A stretch of DNA of 64,000 nt from CAZSNT01 sp964607765 (GTDB lineage: Bacteria > Verrucomicrobiota > Lentisphaeria > Oligosphaerales > JABHEG01), in NCBI GenBank assembly GCA_964607765.1, contig CAZSNT010000034.1, positions 1 to 64,000 on the forward strand. The letters run 5' to 3'. Shown here piece by piece: positions 35,346-44,336 of the stretch (within the stretch, counting starts at the first letter, position 1; every line of letters starts with the position of its first letter). A program made the translations under genes and the position numbers. The notes beneath the pieces were generated by a model that worked only from the letters and a program-made list of their open reading frames with translations, was not told the DNA's origin and did no database searches.

Positions 35346-36940
35346 CCGGGTCCGTCATAGCTGTAGTGGAACCAGTCGACGTCGATGTGGCCTGCTTCCG
35401 CCGCGTTGTTCCAGCAGAAGAAGCCCAGCCGGTCGCCTGTCCACTTGCCGAATTCGAGCGTGAATACCGGGCCGAAGTCCGAGTAGGTCTCGCCATCCGC
35501 GCTATAGGCGAACCGCGCTTGATTGCCGTCGTTCGAGGTCCGGATCCAAAGGTCATCACCAGAGAGTTCCGGGCCGTCGGTCAGCGTGCCTTTGCCGTTG
35601 AAGAAGAGTCGCTTTGTCCCGTCGTCGTCCATGTGAACGCCGAGCAGGTGATAGACGCCGCCGAAGCGCACAAACCCCGCGCGCTGTCCCGGCGCCATCC
35701 CGGCCAGGTCAAACCGGGCTTCCGCCTCACCCCAGGTGGTTCCCATGATGCGTTGGCTCACCGTATTGCAGGCGCCCCAGAAACCGCCGTCGCCGACCGG
35801 GACACTGGCGCGCAGCCGCAGCCAGCCCGGGCGCTCGGTCAGGGACCAGTGCGTGTCGCGCGGGTTGTGGTTCCACTCCCACTGCAGCCCGAGCGTGGAC
35901 GTGTCGAACTCGTCGCTGCTCGGCGGCGCGGTGACGGGGTGGCCCTGGATCGGCTTGCGGCAGCGCAACACCGGTTCGCCGATCCCGTCGCCGTCCGTGT
36001 CCTCGCCGATGATCGGCCAGCCATCGATCCACGTCACCGGTTGAAGGCACTGCGGGCGGCCCTGGAACGGGCTCTCGATGTTCTGGATCAGCTGGTGCGT
36101 GTACCACCACGAGCCGTCTGGCGCCCGCATGAACCCGCCCTGGCTGCAGCTGCGAATCACGCCGTTACCGCGCTCCATGATCACGCGCAGGTCGTAGGGC
36201 CCGGTGATGCTGTCCGTCTTCGAGCGCAGCGCAAGCTGCTTGCGGTCGCCGCTGTCCGCCCGCGGGTCGTCCGGCCGGCGCGGGTCGGGTCGGTACCACT
36301 GCGCGAAGAAGATGAACCAGCGCCCTTCGATGCGCATGATCTTCGCGGCCTCCGCCCCTAACCCCGTGTGGATCACCGTGCCCTCGTCAAGGAGTTCCCG
36401 ACCGTCCCAGCTCATCTTGAACAGCCGCAGTTCATTGTTGCCGTCCTCCCCTTTGCCGGCGTGGCACACCAGGTAGGCCTGTTTCTTTTCGTCGTCCCAG
36501 GTGACCGCGGGGTCGGTCCACCGCGTTCGCGCCAGCATCAGGTGCGGCTCGGTCCACGGCCCACGGATATCATCGGCCGAGCTCATGTACAGACCGTGTT
36601 GCGCGTCGATCTGGTAGCAGTACCACATGCCGTCGTGGTACGCGAGATCACCGGCCCACGTGCCGAACCGGTAGCCGTCCATGCGGTCCCAGTTGTATTC
36701 CGGTGCCCAGGACAGCGTGGGCCACACGTGCCCGATCGTGGTCCAGTTCACCATGTCCCTGGACTCCAGAATGACCATGCCGGGGGCCATGTGTTGCTTG
36801 GACGAGATCATGTAGTAGGTGTCGCCCACCTGCTGTACGGCCACATCCGGGTAGTCCGCGTTCAGGATCGGGTTGCGGTACGTGCCGTCGCCCTGATCGC
36901 CCCAGGATCCGGTCTTCGGGGTGTCGCTGTTTCGGGTCAT
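35318..36940 (-). CDS. Glycoside hydrolase family 43 protein
   Basis: The protein has 540 residues. A five-bladed GH43 propeller occupies about 22-330: the base Asp in NPILNADYPDVAV, the second Asp in WTDPAVTWDD, and the acid Glu in GLGAEAAKIMRIEGRWF. A C-terminal beta-sandwich (about 345-530, FDTSTLGLQWEWNHNP to LGFFCWN) is the usual GH43 partner domain. Such enzymes release xylose or arabinose from oligosaccharides. No signal peptide is seen, so it should act in the cytoplasm on imported oligosaccharides. It is 17 bases downstream of the sulfatase, on the same strand. Confidence 0.9.
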   Translation of the reverse strand: MTRNSDTPKTGSWGDQGDGTYRNPILNADYPDVAVQQVGDTYYMISSKQHMAPGMVILESRDMVNWTTIGHVWPTLSWAPEYNWDRMDGYRFGTWAGDLAYHDGMWYCYQIDAQHGLYMSSADDIRGPWTEPHLMLARTRWTDPAVTWDDEKKQAYLVCHAGKGEDGNNELRLFKMSWDGRELLDEGTVIHTGLGAEAAKIMRIEGRWFIFFAQWYRPDPRRPDDPRADSGDRKQLALRSKTDSITGPYDLRVIMERGNGVIRSCSQGGFMRAPDGSWWYTHQLIQNIESPFQGRPQCLQPVTWIDGWPIIGEDTDGDGIGEPVLRCRKPIQGHPVTAPPSSDEFDTSTLGLQWEWNHNPRDTHWSLTERPGWLRLRASVPVGDGGFWGACNTVSQRIMGTTWGEAEARFDLAGMAPGQRAGFVRFGGVYHLLGVHMDDDGTKRLFFNGKGTLTDGPELSGDDLWIRTSNDGNQARFAYSADGETYSDFGPVFTLEFGKWTGDRLGFFCWNNAAEAGHIDVDWFHYSYDGPGYGDEEEAR

Positions 36941-36956
36941 GACGGAGCTCCGGATG

Positions 36957-38360
36957 TCATGTTGCCAGGTACTTCGAGCCGCAGGCCTTGACTCTCTCCA
37001 GCAGCTGCTCGAGCTCGGCTGCCAGCCCCGGCTGTTGGTCGATCAGGTTCGTCGACTCGCCGGGATCCGCGTCCAGATCATAAAGGTGGCGTGTTTGTGC
37101 GGGGGCATCCGGGCGGGGCGCTTGCACGATCAGCTTCCACTTGCCGCGCCGCAGCGCGAAGTCGCCCACCTCACACGTGTGTCCGCCTGTGTCGTTGACC
37201 ATGGCCGGTCGGGGCGCGGACGCACCCGTTCCCAACAGCGCAGGGAGGACGCTGAAGCTGTCCTCGGCCGCTTCCTCGGGCATCTCGAACCCGGTCAGTT
37301 CAGCGAACGTAGCCATCAGGTCGGTGAGTGAGATCGTCTCGTCCGACGTGGTGCCAGCCTCTATCATGCCCGGCCAACGCGCGACGAACGGCTCGCGGTG
37401 TCCACCTTCGAACGGGGAGTTCTTGAAGCCCCGGAACGGACCGGCTGAGCGGTGCCCGTTCTCGCCACGGCGCGGCCCGTTGTCACTGGTGAAGATGAGC
37501 AGCGTGTTGTCCAGAATACCGTGCCGTTCGAGGGTTTCCCGAACCTGTCCCACAGCCCAGTCCGCGAGTGCGTTCATATCCCCGCGGGGGCCCTCGCGGC
37601 TGGCGCCCCGGATGAACTCCGGCGCCATCCACGGAATGTGCGGGGTGTTGAGCGCAAAGTAGAGGAAGAGAGGCTTCGCCGAAGCTGACTCGGCCCAGTC
37701 ATCGATGAACGCCACAGCGCGCTCAGTGAAGGTCACGTCGACACCGTCAATCTCCCAGCCGGGCGCGACGAGCCCGGGGTAGAACCCGGGGAGCACGTTC
37801 CACTCATCCGGACTGAGCCGATCGGGTATTCCCACTGTGTGCTGCCCGTCAATGTAGGCATACGGCGGGTCGGACGACGTACAGCCCGCCGAGCCGAAGA
37901 ACCGATCGAAACCCAGCTCAGTCGGACCACCCTCCAGGGGCTGGCGGAAGTCAATGTGTGTTTCTCGCTCGGTATATTCGCCCGGCGCGCCTTCCTTCGA
38001 GTGGTACTTCAGGCCCAGATGCCACTTGCCCACGCACCCGGTTCGGTAGCCCTGGCGCCGCAGCATCTCGGCGATGGTCAGGCGCTCCGGCTCGATGGTG
38101 GGCGGTTCGTACGGCATCACCAGCGAGTGCTTCTTCGGCGTTCGCCAGTAGTAACGCCCGGTCATGATGCCGTACCGCGTCGGGGTGCACAGCGCACAGG
38201 CCGAGTGCGCGTCGGTGAATCGGATACCCTCGGCAGCCAGCCGATTGATGTTCGGCGTGGGCGTGAGCGACTCCGGGTTGTAGCACTCGGTGTCGCCGTA
38301 GCCGAGGTCGTCGGCCAGGATGAGCACGATGTTGGGGCGGCGGCATGTGTCGTTTGTCAT
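36957..38360 (-). CDS. Sulfatase (arylsulfatase type)
   Basis: The protein has 467 residues from the ATG at 38360, which has an AGGGG site; an ATG two codons upstream overlaps that site. The metal-binding start is IVLILADDLGYGD (D17, D18). The sulfatase signature is C58-T-P-T-R with the Cys expected to become formylglycine, followed by GRYYWRT. A second metal site is IFTSDNGPRRGENG. It hydrolyses sulfate esters. There is no signal peptide, unusual because most such sulfatases are exported. A formylglycine-generating enzyme must be encoded elsewhere. It is in an operon with GH43. Confidence 0.92.
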   Translation of the reverse strand: MTNDTCRRPNIVLILADDLGYGDTECYNPESLTPTPNINRLAAEGIRFTDAHSACALCTPTRYGIMTGRYYWRTPKKHSLVMPYEPPTIEPERLTIAEMLRRQGYRTGCVGKWHLGLKYHSKEGAPGEYTERETHIDFRQPLEGGPTELGFDRFFGSAGCTSSDPPYAYIDGQHTVGIPDRLSPDEWNVLPGFYPGLVAPGWEIDGVDVTFTERAVAFIDDWAESASAKPLFLYFALNTPHIPWMAPEFIRGASREGPRGDMNALADWAVGQVRETLERHGILDNTLLIFTSDNGPRRGENGHRSAGPFRGFKNSPFEGGHREPFVARWPGMIEAGTTSDETISLTDLMATFAELTGFEMPEEAAEDSFSVLPALLGTGASAPRPAMVNDTGGHTCEVGDFALRRGKWKLIVQAPRPDAPAQTRHLYDLDADPGESTNLIDQQPGLAAELEQLLERVKACGSKYLAT

Positions 38361-38490
38361 AGGCATCCCCTAACATACGCCCGGTCGTCTTGACGGCGAG
38401 ACACGGTGACGGCAAGCGGACACGTAGCCGGGGTTTCGTAAGGAGTAGGACCGGATCGTGCCGCTCGGGGGCCGAGCTGCCTGCTTCCGA

Positions 38491-38546
38491 ATGCAGGGCG
38501 GGCGGCCCCCGACCGCCACGCGCCCCACGTAACTGCCCCGTGGCGG
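38491..38546. repeat. Dispersed GC-rich palindrome, copy B (inverted)
   Basis: Read on the minus strand, GTGGGGCGCGTGGCGGTCGG then GGGCCGCCCGCC matches copy E near 53.67 kb (GTGGGGCGCGTGGTGGTCAG then GGGCTGCCCGCC) almost base for base. Confidence 0.7.
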
Positions 38547-38732
38547 TGGACACATTCGGGACGTTTGCGTCGAGGACGCTCTCCGTATAGACTAACTGTA
38601 CACGAGTCTCGTCGGCAGGCAGCCGGCGGGAGGGAACGCTGATGGCTTGCCTCGACACAACGTTACTCATCACCCGCAATCCGGCGCATTACGCCGGCCC
38701 GCCGAGCGTGGTCACGGGAGGGCACTGAAACA

Positions 38733-38888
38733 GTGCGGGCAATGATACTGACGACAGCCTTGATCGGCAGCACGGCGTCTGTTACGGCGGCGGACCGGCC
38801 GTTGGTTGGCGCTACCCGCTGGGACGCGTCGGGCGGCGGACCGGTGACCGAACGCGCCTCCGGGCGCAATGGTCAAGGACTGAGATAG
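38733..38888 (+). pseudogene. Truncated start of an exported protein
   Basis: A GGGAGG site, a start codon (GTG 38733 or ATG 38742), and a short signal-peptide-like segment (MILTTALIGSTASVTA) are followed by ADRPLVGATRWDASGGG. The latter resembles the mature start of some exported glycosidase-like proteins from polysaccharide degraders. The frame then stops at 38886 after 51 codons, just before an inverted array. It is probably the remnant of a larger gene; a small expressed protein is not excluded. Confidence 0.4.
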
Positions 38889-38933
38889 CTGAACCGGAGC
38901 GTACGGGCCAGCTGCATATGGAAACAGGAAACC

Positions 38934-39016
38934 GGTTGACGAGCACGGCGACGAGTACGGTCGAGGAGGGAGATCCGTCCAATCGTCCACCGCGCTCGTC
39001 GCCGTACTCGTCAACC
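38934..39016. repeat. Inverted array around ACGAGTACGGCG units
   Basis: The left arm GGTTGACGAGCACGGCGACG (38934 on) and the right arm ending GCCGTACTCGTCAACC (to 39016) are reverse complements over about 27 bases with few mismatches. Each arm contains a 12-base subunit repeated. The centre is about 27 bases. Confidence 0.75.
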
Positions 39017-39039
39017 GACTCGTGGTAAGGAGAACAGGC

Positions 39040-39204
39040 ATGCCGCAAGCCATCCGAGTCGGCGTGGTCGGGGCATGCCGAATGCCGAATAACACTGAAC
39101 ACGTGTCCGCGAATGGAGACTCCTTGGAGCTCGGAAGAGCAACTCGACAGCAATCGGATGCAATCGACAGCTGCCGGCTGCAGTCGACGAGGTCTGCTGC
39201 CTGA
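39040..39204 (+). pseudogene. Truncated start of a Gfo/Idh/MocA-like gene
   Basis: A clean AAGGAG site seven bases upstream of the ATG leads to MPQAIRVGVVGACR, a typical Rossmann start of this oxidoreductase family. The reading then runs into heptamer repeats and the dispersed 60-bp element and stops after 54 codons. Only about 14 residues look ancestral. Confidence 0.4.
39131..39180. repeat. Dispersed element, copy 2 of 2 (inverted)
   Basis: GGAAGAGCAACTCGACAGCA then ATCGGATGCAATCGACAGCT match the reverse complement of 28441-28500. Confidence 0.7.
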
Positions 39205-39329
39205 GAGGACAGGACGCCCACACCCGCGATGCCAGATCGTGCAGTTCCGCGCCGGGGAAGCGGGGCCGCGCTGAACGCCAACACTGAACACTCAATGTCG
39301 TTGAATCAAGTAAGCTGTGGAGAGAACTC

Positions 39330-39473
39330 ATGCGAAACACCACCCTTGATCAGGCCAGTGTGATCGGTGTGAAAGGTGTGAGGAGTGTGAGCTCACACCC
39401 CTCACACCCCTCACACCCAATGCCGCGGCGTTCTTCCCGCGACCAGCCTGAACCTGACTCCCTAATTCACTGA
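39330..39473 (+). pseudogene. Third truncated start running into a repeat array
   Basis: A GGAGAGA site and ATG give MRNTTLDQASVIGVKG, after which the frame is entirely repeat-derived (SSHPSHPSHP) and stops at 39471. It is in the same frame as the downstream polymerase, but the stop separates them. No family is recognisable. Confidence 0.25.
39366..39418. repeat. Palindromic array of 9-bp units
   Basis: Three units of the type GGTGTGAGG on the left meet three inverted TCACACCCC units on the right at a GAGCTC centre (39389-39394). The whole 53-base block can form a long hairpin. Confidence 0.85.
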
Positions 39474-39557
39474 CACCGAACACTGAACACCCCCCTCCCC
39501 AACCCAATCCGCGGCTTCCTCCTGCACACCTACCAGGAGCAGCGCGACGACGGCGTC

Positions 39558-41867
39558 GTGATCTACGGGATCGGACGTCTGGAGGGCGGCCAGACGTTCG
39601 GTGTCGTCGAGACTCGGTGCACCCCGTGCTTCTACGTGGCGGCGACGGCGCGGCAACAGGTGGTAGACTCCGCGTGGCGGCTCGGCATCGCCGTGGAGCA
39701 GTGCGAACTGCGCACGCTGAAGGGCGAGTCCGTGGTGCGTCTGGCCTGCCCATCGCTGCGTGTATTGCGCAAGCTCTCCGATTCGCTCGAAGACGCCAAG
39801 GTCCCTACTCACGAAGCGGACATCCCGTTCCACCGCCTGTTCCGGATGCAGCGCGGCCTGTGCGGCCCGGTCGTGATTCGTGGTGAGTCCAGGCCGGGCA
39901 CGCACGTGGGACGCGTTTTTGTCAACCCGGACCTGGCGTCGGGGGACTGGATCCCTGAATTGAGCGTGCTGTCCCTCGACATCGAGACCACTCCCGATCA
40001 GAGCACGGTCACTGCTGTTGCGCTGGTGGGCGTCGGCCCGGCCGAGCGGAATGTGACCGAAGAAGTGCACGTGCTCGGCGACGCCGCACCTGACGACCCG
40101 CCGTACCTCGTCTGCCACGCCGATGAAAAGCGCTTGCTCAGTGCGTTCCGCAGTCGAGTCGTGGCCATCGACCCGGACATCCTGACCGGCTGGAACGTGA
40201 TCGACTTCGACTTACGCGTGCTCGCGGATCGCTTCGCTGCAAACCGGCTGCCGTTCCGTATCGGCCGCAGTCGCGACAACGCCTTCCACCGTGACAGCGA
40301 GACCTACGGTGCCAGCCGGACCGTTGTGCACGGCCGCCAAGTGCTCGATGCATTGCACTTGGTGCGCCGGTCGCTGCTGCGCTTCGACGATTTCCGGCTC
40401 GGCACCGTAGCGCAGGCTGTTCTGGGCCGCGGCAAGTTGCTGGCCGAAGCGGGCGGCGAGGGCATGCCGGAGGCGATCGAACGGGCGCGCCGCGACAACC
40501 GCACGCTGTTCGCCGACTACTGCCTGGAGGACGCGCGGCTTGTCCGGGACATCCTCGACCGGCAGGGCCTGGTCCGACTGACCCTGAACCGCAGCATTCT
40601 GACCGGGCTGCCTCTGGACCGGGCGTGGGGCAGCGTGGCAGCATTCGATTTCCTCTACATCTGCGAACTCCGCAAACGCGGCATGGTGGCGCCCACTGCG
40701 TCCAACCCGCGCACGGGCGAAGCGGGCGCACCGGGCGGACTGGTCTTCGCGCCGGAGGCAGGGCTGTCCCGCAACATTCTCGTGTTTGACTTCAAGAGTC
40801 TGTATCCATCCATCATCCGCACGTTCAACATCGATCCGCTGTCCCACGCATGGGCACAGGACGCGGCCGCAGCGGACACGCTGACAGCCCCGAACCGCGC
40901 TGCCTTCTCGCGCAAGCCCGGCATCCTGCCCGGTGTCCTCGACGTGTTTTTCGAGCGCCGCGCCGACGCGAAGGCGCGCGGCGACGACCTGGCATCCTTC
41001 ACCTACAAGATCGTGATGAACTCGTTCTACGGCGTGTTAGGAACACGCTCGTGCCGTTTCGGCTCCGGCCGTGTAGCCGGCGCGATCACCTCGTTCGGCC
41101 ACTACCTGCTGCGTTGGTGTCGTGACCTGCTGGAGTCGAAGGGGTGTGCCGTGCTTTATGGCGACACCGACTCGCTCTTCGTCGATCCGAAGCTGCCTGC
41201 CGACGTGGACTTCCAGCATGCTCAGGCCGAGGGGATCAGGCTGTGCGAATGGGTGAACGAGAGCCTGGCGACGCATGTCCGCGACACATACCGTGTCGAG
41301 TCACGCCTGGAGTTGGAGTTTGAGAAAGCCTACCGCCGCTTCCTGCTTCCGCCGGGGCGCGGGCAGAGCGTCAAAGGGCGAGCCAAGGGCTACGCCGGCT
41401 GGCGCATGGACAGCGGAGACGGCGAGCTCGAGATCGTGGGAATGGAGGCGGTTCGCAGTGACTGGACCGACATGGCGCATCGCTTCCAGCGCGAGCTCCT
41501 GACACGGTTGTTCCACGACGAATCCGGCGCGCAGCTCGAGCGCTTCATTGCGGACTGGATTGCGGACCTGAAGGCCGGACGTCTGGACCACGAACTGGTC
41601 TACCGTAAGCGGCTGCGCAAATCGGAGGACCAATACACGCGCACGACGCCCCCTGCGGTGAAAGTCGCGAGAATGCTGGGCCGGAAGTCAGGAGCCATCC
41701 GTTACGTCGTGACAACGCGTGGCCCCGCCCCCGCGGACGCACCCGGCGCGCCGCTCGACTACAAGCACTACGTCGACAAGCAGATCGAGCCGCTGGTCAC
41801 GAGCATTGCCCCGTTCGCCGACATCGACGTCGGCGCCGCCGTACGCGGGGAATGGCGGCTGTTCTGA
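39558..41867 (+). CDS. polB: Family B DNA polymerase (Pol II-like)
   Basis: From the GTG at 39558 there are 769 residues. Landmarks in order are exonuclease I LSLDIETTPD near 140, exonuclease II GWNVIDFDLRVLADRF, polymerase A DFKSLYPSIIRTFNIDP near 411, B KIVMNSFYGVLG near 485, and C YGDTDSLFV near 534. The in-frame sequence upstream, IRGFLLHTYQEQRDDGVV, clearly belongs to the protein (E. coli Pol II begins with a similar GFILTRHW stretch). However, no ATG, GTG or TTG occurs between the stop at 39471 and 39558 at that point, so the true start is non-standard (CTG 39483 or ATC 39507) or has been lost. The likely role is damage-tolerant DNA synthesis. Confidence 0.9.
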   Translation: MIYGIGRLEGGQTFGVVETRCTPCFYVAATARQQVVDSAWRLGIAVEQCELRTLKGESVVRLACPSLRVLRKLSDSLEDAKVPTHEADIPFHRLFRMQRGLCGPVVIRGESRPGTHVGRVFVNPDLASGDWIPELSVLSLDIETTPDQSTVTAVALVGVGPAERNVTEEVHVLGDAAPDDPPYLVCHADEKRLLSAFRSRVVAIDPDILTGWNVIDFDLRVLADRFAANRLPFRIGRSRDNAFHRDSETYGASRTVVHGRQVLDALHLVRRSLLRFDDFRLGTVAQAVLGRGKLLAEAGGEGMPEAIERARRDNRTLFADYCLEDARLVRDILDRQGLVRLTLNRSILTGLPLDRAWGSVAAFDFLYICELRKRGMVAPTASNPRTGEAGAPGGLVFAPEAGLSRNILVFDFKSLYPSIIRTFNIDPLSHAWAQDAAAADTLTAPNRAAFSRKPGILPGVLDVFFERRADAKARGDDLASFTYKIVMNSFYGVLGTRSCRFGSGRVAGAITSFGHYLLRWCRDLLESKGCAVLYGDTDSLFVDPKLPADVDFQHAQAEGIRLCEWVNESLATHVRDTYRVESRLELEFEKAYRRFLLPPGRGQSVKGRAKGYAGWRMDSGDGELEIVGMEAVRSDWTDMAHRFQRELLTRLFHDESGAQLERFIADWIADLKAGRLDHELVYRKRLRKSEDQYTRTTPPAVKVARMLGRKSGAIRYVVTTRGPAPADAPGAPLDYKHYVDKQIEPLVTSIAPFADIDVGAAVRGEWRLF

Positions 41868-41871
41868 GCGC

Positions 41872-44232
41872 CTACTCCACCACGACGGCCGTCTTGTCGT
41901 CGAGGCACACAATCAGGCGGTCGCCGAGGGCGAATACGGGCTTCAGGTCGGGGTGTTTCTCGATGAACTTGAAGTACTCGTCACTCCCGTACTTGAGCGT
42001 GATCTTCTTCATGTCCTTGCGGTAATCACGGTCAGTCCAGACACCGTCGAGCTGGTAGAACACGCGCTTGCCCACGGTCCGGACCACGGCGGGTCCCGAG
42101 GGTGCCGCGCCGGCGCGCTTGTATGCGTCGATCGCTTCGCTGAGCTGGATGGCGTCGGCGCCTTCTTTCTTCTCCATGTACCGGCGCACGGCATTCTTGG
42201 AGGGACGCCGGACTGTCATCGTGCGAGCCGCGGGCATGGCGGCTGCCGCGTCCGCCTCGGCGCCGAAAGCATCGCCATCGCCGAACACGGGCACGGCCTG
42301 CATCTTGTGTTTTGCTGCAACGCGCGGGCGTTCCGCAGCCGTTGCCCCTCGTGCGCCGCCGCCCGGGCCGCCATGGCGGTGCGTGCCGAGTTGCGTTTCA
42401 CGTCCTGCGGGTGTCGTGGTGGGGGCGGACGCTGCGGGCGGGCGAGTCCAGCGTGCTGCCACTTCCTCCGCCTCGGCGTCGCGGCGCTCGATGCCGTGCT
42501 TCTCGTAGGCCTGGTCGTCTTCCAGCACCAGGTACGAGGTGTAGGGCGTGACGATGCCGTAGTCCTTGCTGAGCTGGACCACCTCGTCCTTGAGTTCCTT
42601 GTTCTCACCGTGCAGGCGGATCTCGTCGAGCAGGTACCCGACCTTGCGTGTAGCCCAGAGCAGCGGGATGAAGTTGTTCTGCGGCTCTTTCTCCGGGAAC
42701 GTGGTCTCGTACACCACATCGTGCTCCCTGCCGTTGATCAGCCCGGACAAGGTCACAGCTACGTGCCCGCTCTTGCGGTAACGGCCGAAGACCGTGACCT
42801 GGCCGCCGCAGAACAGGTCGGGCAGCTTCTTCGGGTAGAAGTCGCGGATCTGCACCTTGTTCACGCTCAACGTCGGTGCGGACAGGACGGGGTGGCTCAC
42901 TTTGTCGTAGAACGATGACACGGCGACCTCGATGTTCTCGCCGGGTTTCACGTACTGCCCGGTGCCGCCCGAATCACCGGCAACGCGGTCAAGCAGGTGC
43001 GTGTTGACGTTCTCGCCCACGCCGAACACGAACACCTTGGTGTTGTCCGTGAGCTTGCCGGTCACGTTCTTGACGATCTGTTCCGGGTCGGTTGTGCCGA
43101 TGGTGGGCAGGCCGTCAGTGAGGAAAGCGACGATGGTCGGGCGCCCCTTGTCGGTCTTCATGGCCAGGGCTGTCTGCAGTGCTGAGTTGATGTCCGTTCC
43201 GCCCCGCGCCCGCAGCCCTTCGATGAACTTGAGAGCTTTCGCGTTCGTCTCGTCGTTGACCTGCATCAGGCTGTCACTGAGCGAGTCCACGTCCGTGCTG
43301 AAGCGGATGATGTTGAACCGGTCGTCTTTGTTCAGCGCTTTGACGCAGTGGGACAGCGCGTCGCGTGCCTGCTGGATCTTCTGCCCGGCCATGCTGCCGG
43401 ATGTATCGATGACAAACGTGATGTCCTTGGGCAGCACTTTGGCCAGCGCGGGATCCGAGGTGGGTGCGATCATCATCATGAAGAACCCGTCTTCGCCCGG
43501 CACGGCGTGCGGGAGCAGGTTGAGTGCGAACTCCTTCTCTGACACGCTGTAGTAGAGCACGAAGTCGCGGTCCAGCAGGCTGCGATCTTCCTCGAAGCCG
43601 ATGACCGCTTCCCGGTCGCTCTTGCGGCTGATCCCCACATCATGGGACGGCGAGTAGATGTTCTTGAGCGGCACAGACGTGTTCAGGCGTGCCCGCACCG
43701 TGAAGTCCTGCAGCGTACGCGACGCTTTCGTGCCCGTGCGCAGCGGATACACGAAGTGGAACATGCCGGATTCATACTTGACTGTCTGGGAGTAGGTCAG
43801 TTCGATCTTCTGTTCGCCGTTGCGCGGCACGGGATAGACACTGACCCGGAACAGCTCGCCGCCAATGTGTTCGAGCAAGCCGGGATCGCGCATGCGCCGC
43901 ACGATGTCCTGGTAGATCTTCCGCGCCTTGCCTTTCTCGACAAGCTCGCCGCTGACACGCTTCCCGTTGATGACCATTGCGAAGTCCGCAACCGTCGCTC
44001 CGGACGGGAGAGGAAAGACGTAGACGGCTTCGAGATCACGGTTGACGCTGTTCTGAAACACCTGCTCCACCCTGGTGCTGGCCACGCCGTCGCGCAGCTC
44101 GATGTCAACGCGCTGGTGCTTGATCGCCAGCGGCGGGATTCTCTCGTCCTTGGGCAACAGAATACCCGTGGCGTGAGATGCGCACGGCAGGGCCAACAGA
44201 ATGGCGGCAACGACGATGTTCCGGTGATTCAT
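41872..44232 (-). CDS. Exported VIT and VWA domain protein
   Basis: The protein has 786 residues with signal peptide IVVAAILLALPCASHA and a GAGGAG site. Residues 30-160 form a VIT domain (VEQVFQNSVNRDLEAVYVFPLP). A VWA domain follows from about 265, with a MIDAS motif DTSGSMAG and later TDGLPTIG. The last 250 residues include AYEKHGIERRDAEAEE, Ala/Pro/Thr-rich linkers and a C-terminal region with WTDRDYRKDMKKI. VIT-VWA proteins resemble inter-alpha-trypsin inhibitor heavy chains and bind ligands through metal. The bacterial role is mostly unknown. It lies 104 bases downstream of the ARPP-type gene. Confidence 0.88.
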   Translation of the reverse strand: MNHRNIVVAAILLALPCASHATGILLPKDERIPPLAIKHQRVDIELRDGVASTRVEQVFQNSVNRDLEAVYVFPLPSGATVADFAMVINGKRVSGELVEKGKARKIYQDIVRRMRDPGLLEHIGGELFRVSVYPVPRNGEQKIELTYSQTVKYESGMFHFVYPLRTGTKASRTLQDFTVRARLNTSVPLKNIYSPSHDVGISRKSDREAVIGFEEDRSLLDRDFVLYYSVSEKEFALNLLPHAVPGEDGFFMMMIAPTSDPALAKVLPKDITFVIDTSGSMAGQKIQQARDALSHCVKALNKDDRFNIIRFSTDVDSLSDSLMQVNDETNAKALKFIEGLRARGGTDINSALQTALAMKTDKGRPTIVAFLTDGLPTIGTTDPEQIVKNVTGKLTDNTKVFVFGVGENVNTHLLDRVAGDSGGTGQYVKPGENIEVAVSSFYDKVSHPVLSAPTLSVNKVQIRDFYPKKLPDLFCGGQVTVFGRYRKSGHVAVTLSGLINGREHDVVYETTFPEKEPQNNFIPLLWATRKVGYLLDEIRLHGENKELKDEVVQLSKDYGIVTPYTSYLVLEDDQAYEKHGIERRDAEAEEVAARWTRPPAASAPTTTPAGRETQLGTHRHGGPGGGARGATAAERPRVAAKHKMQAVPVFGDGDAFGAEADAAAAMPAARTMTVRRPSKNAVRRYMEKKEGADAIQLSEAIDAYKRAGAAPSGPAVVRTVGKRVFYQLDGVWTDRDYRKDMKKITLKYGSDEYFKFIEKHPDLKPVFALGDRLIVCLDDKTAVVVE

Positions 44233-44273
44233 GGTCCAACTCCTCTATCAATCGTGCTTCAAGTCCGTGTTCT

Positions 44274-44330
44274 GTAGGCCGGCCTCCAGCCGCCGCCTCG
44301 TGTGAGCCGCCCGGGGGCCGTGCGGCGTAC
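44274..44330. repeat. Dispersed GC-rich palindrome, copy C (inverted)
   Basis: On the minus strand it reads GTACGCCGCACGGCCCCCGG then GCGG, sharing the 20-base core with copies A and D. It sits between the ARPP-type and VIT/VWA genes and could form an mRNA hairpin between them. Confidence 0.75.
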
Positions 44331-44336
44331 TGTCTT

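Larger units (their letters stand above)
38361..39557. other. Gene-poor, repeat-rich 1.2-kb tract
   Basis: No intact gene is supported. In order the tract holds a dispersed palindrome (38491-38546), a truncated exported-protein start (38733), an inverted array (38934-39016), a truncated oxidoreductase start (39040), heptamer repeats, the second dispersed 60-bp element (39131-39180), another heptamer patch (39271-39300), a third short start (39330), a 9-mer palindromic array (39366-39418) and heptamers just before the polymerase. It looks like decayed genes interspersed with repeats. Confidence 0.65.

Noticed and set aside
38712..39284. 190-codon minus-strand frame in the repeat-rich tract
   Set aside because: It crosses several repeat arrays and shows no domain; the plus strand has believable gene starts there.
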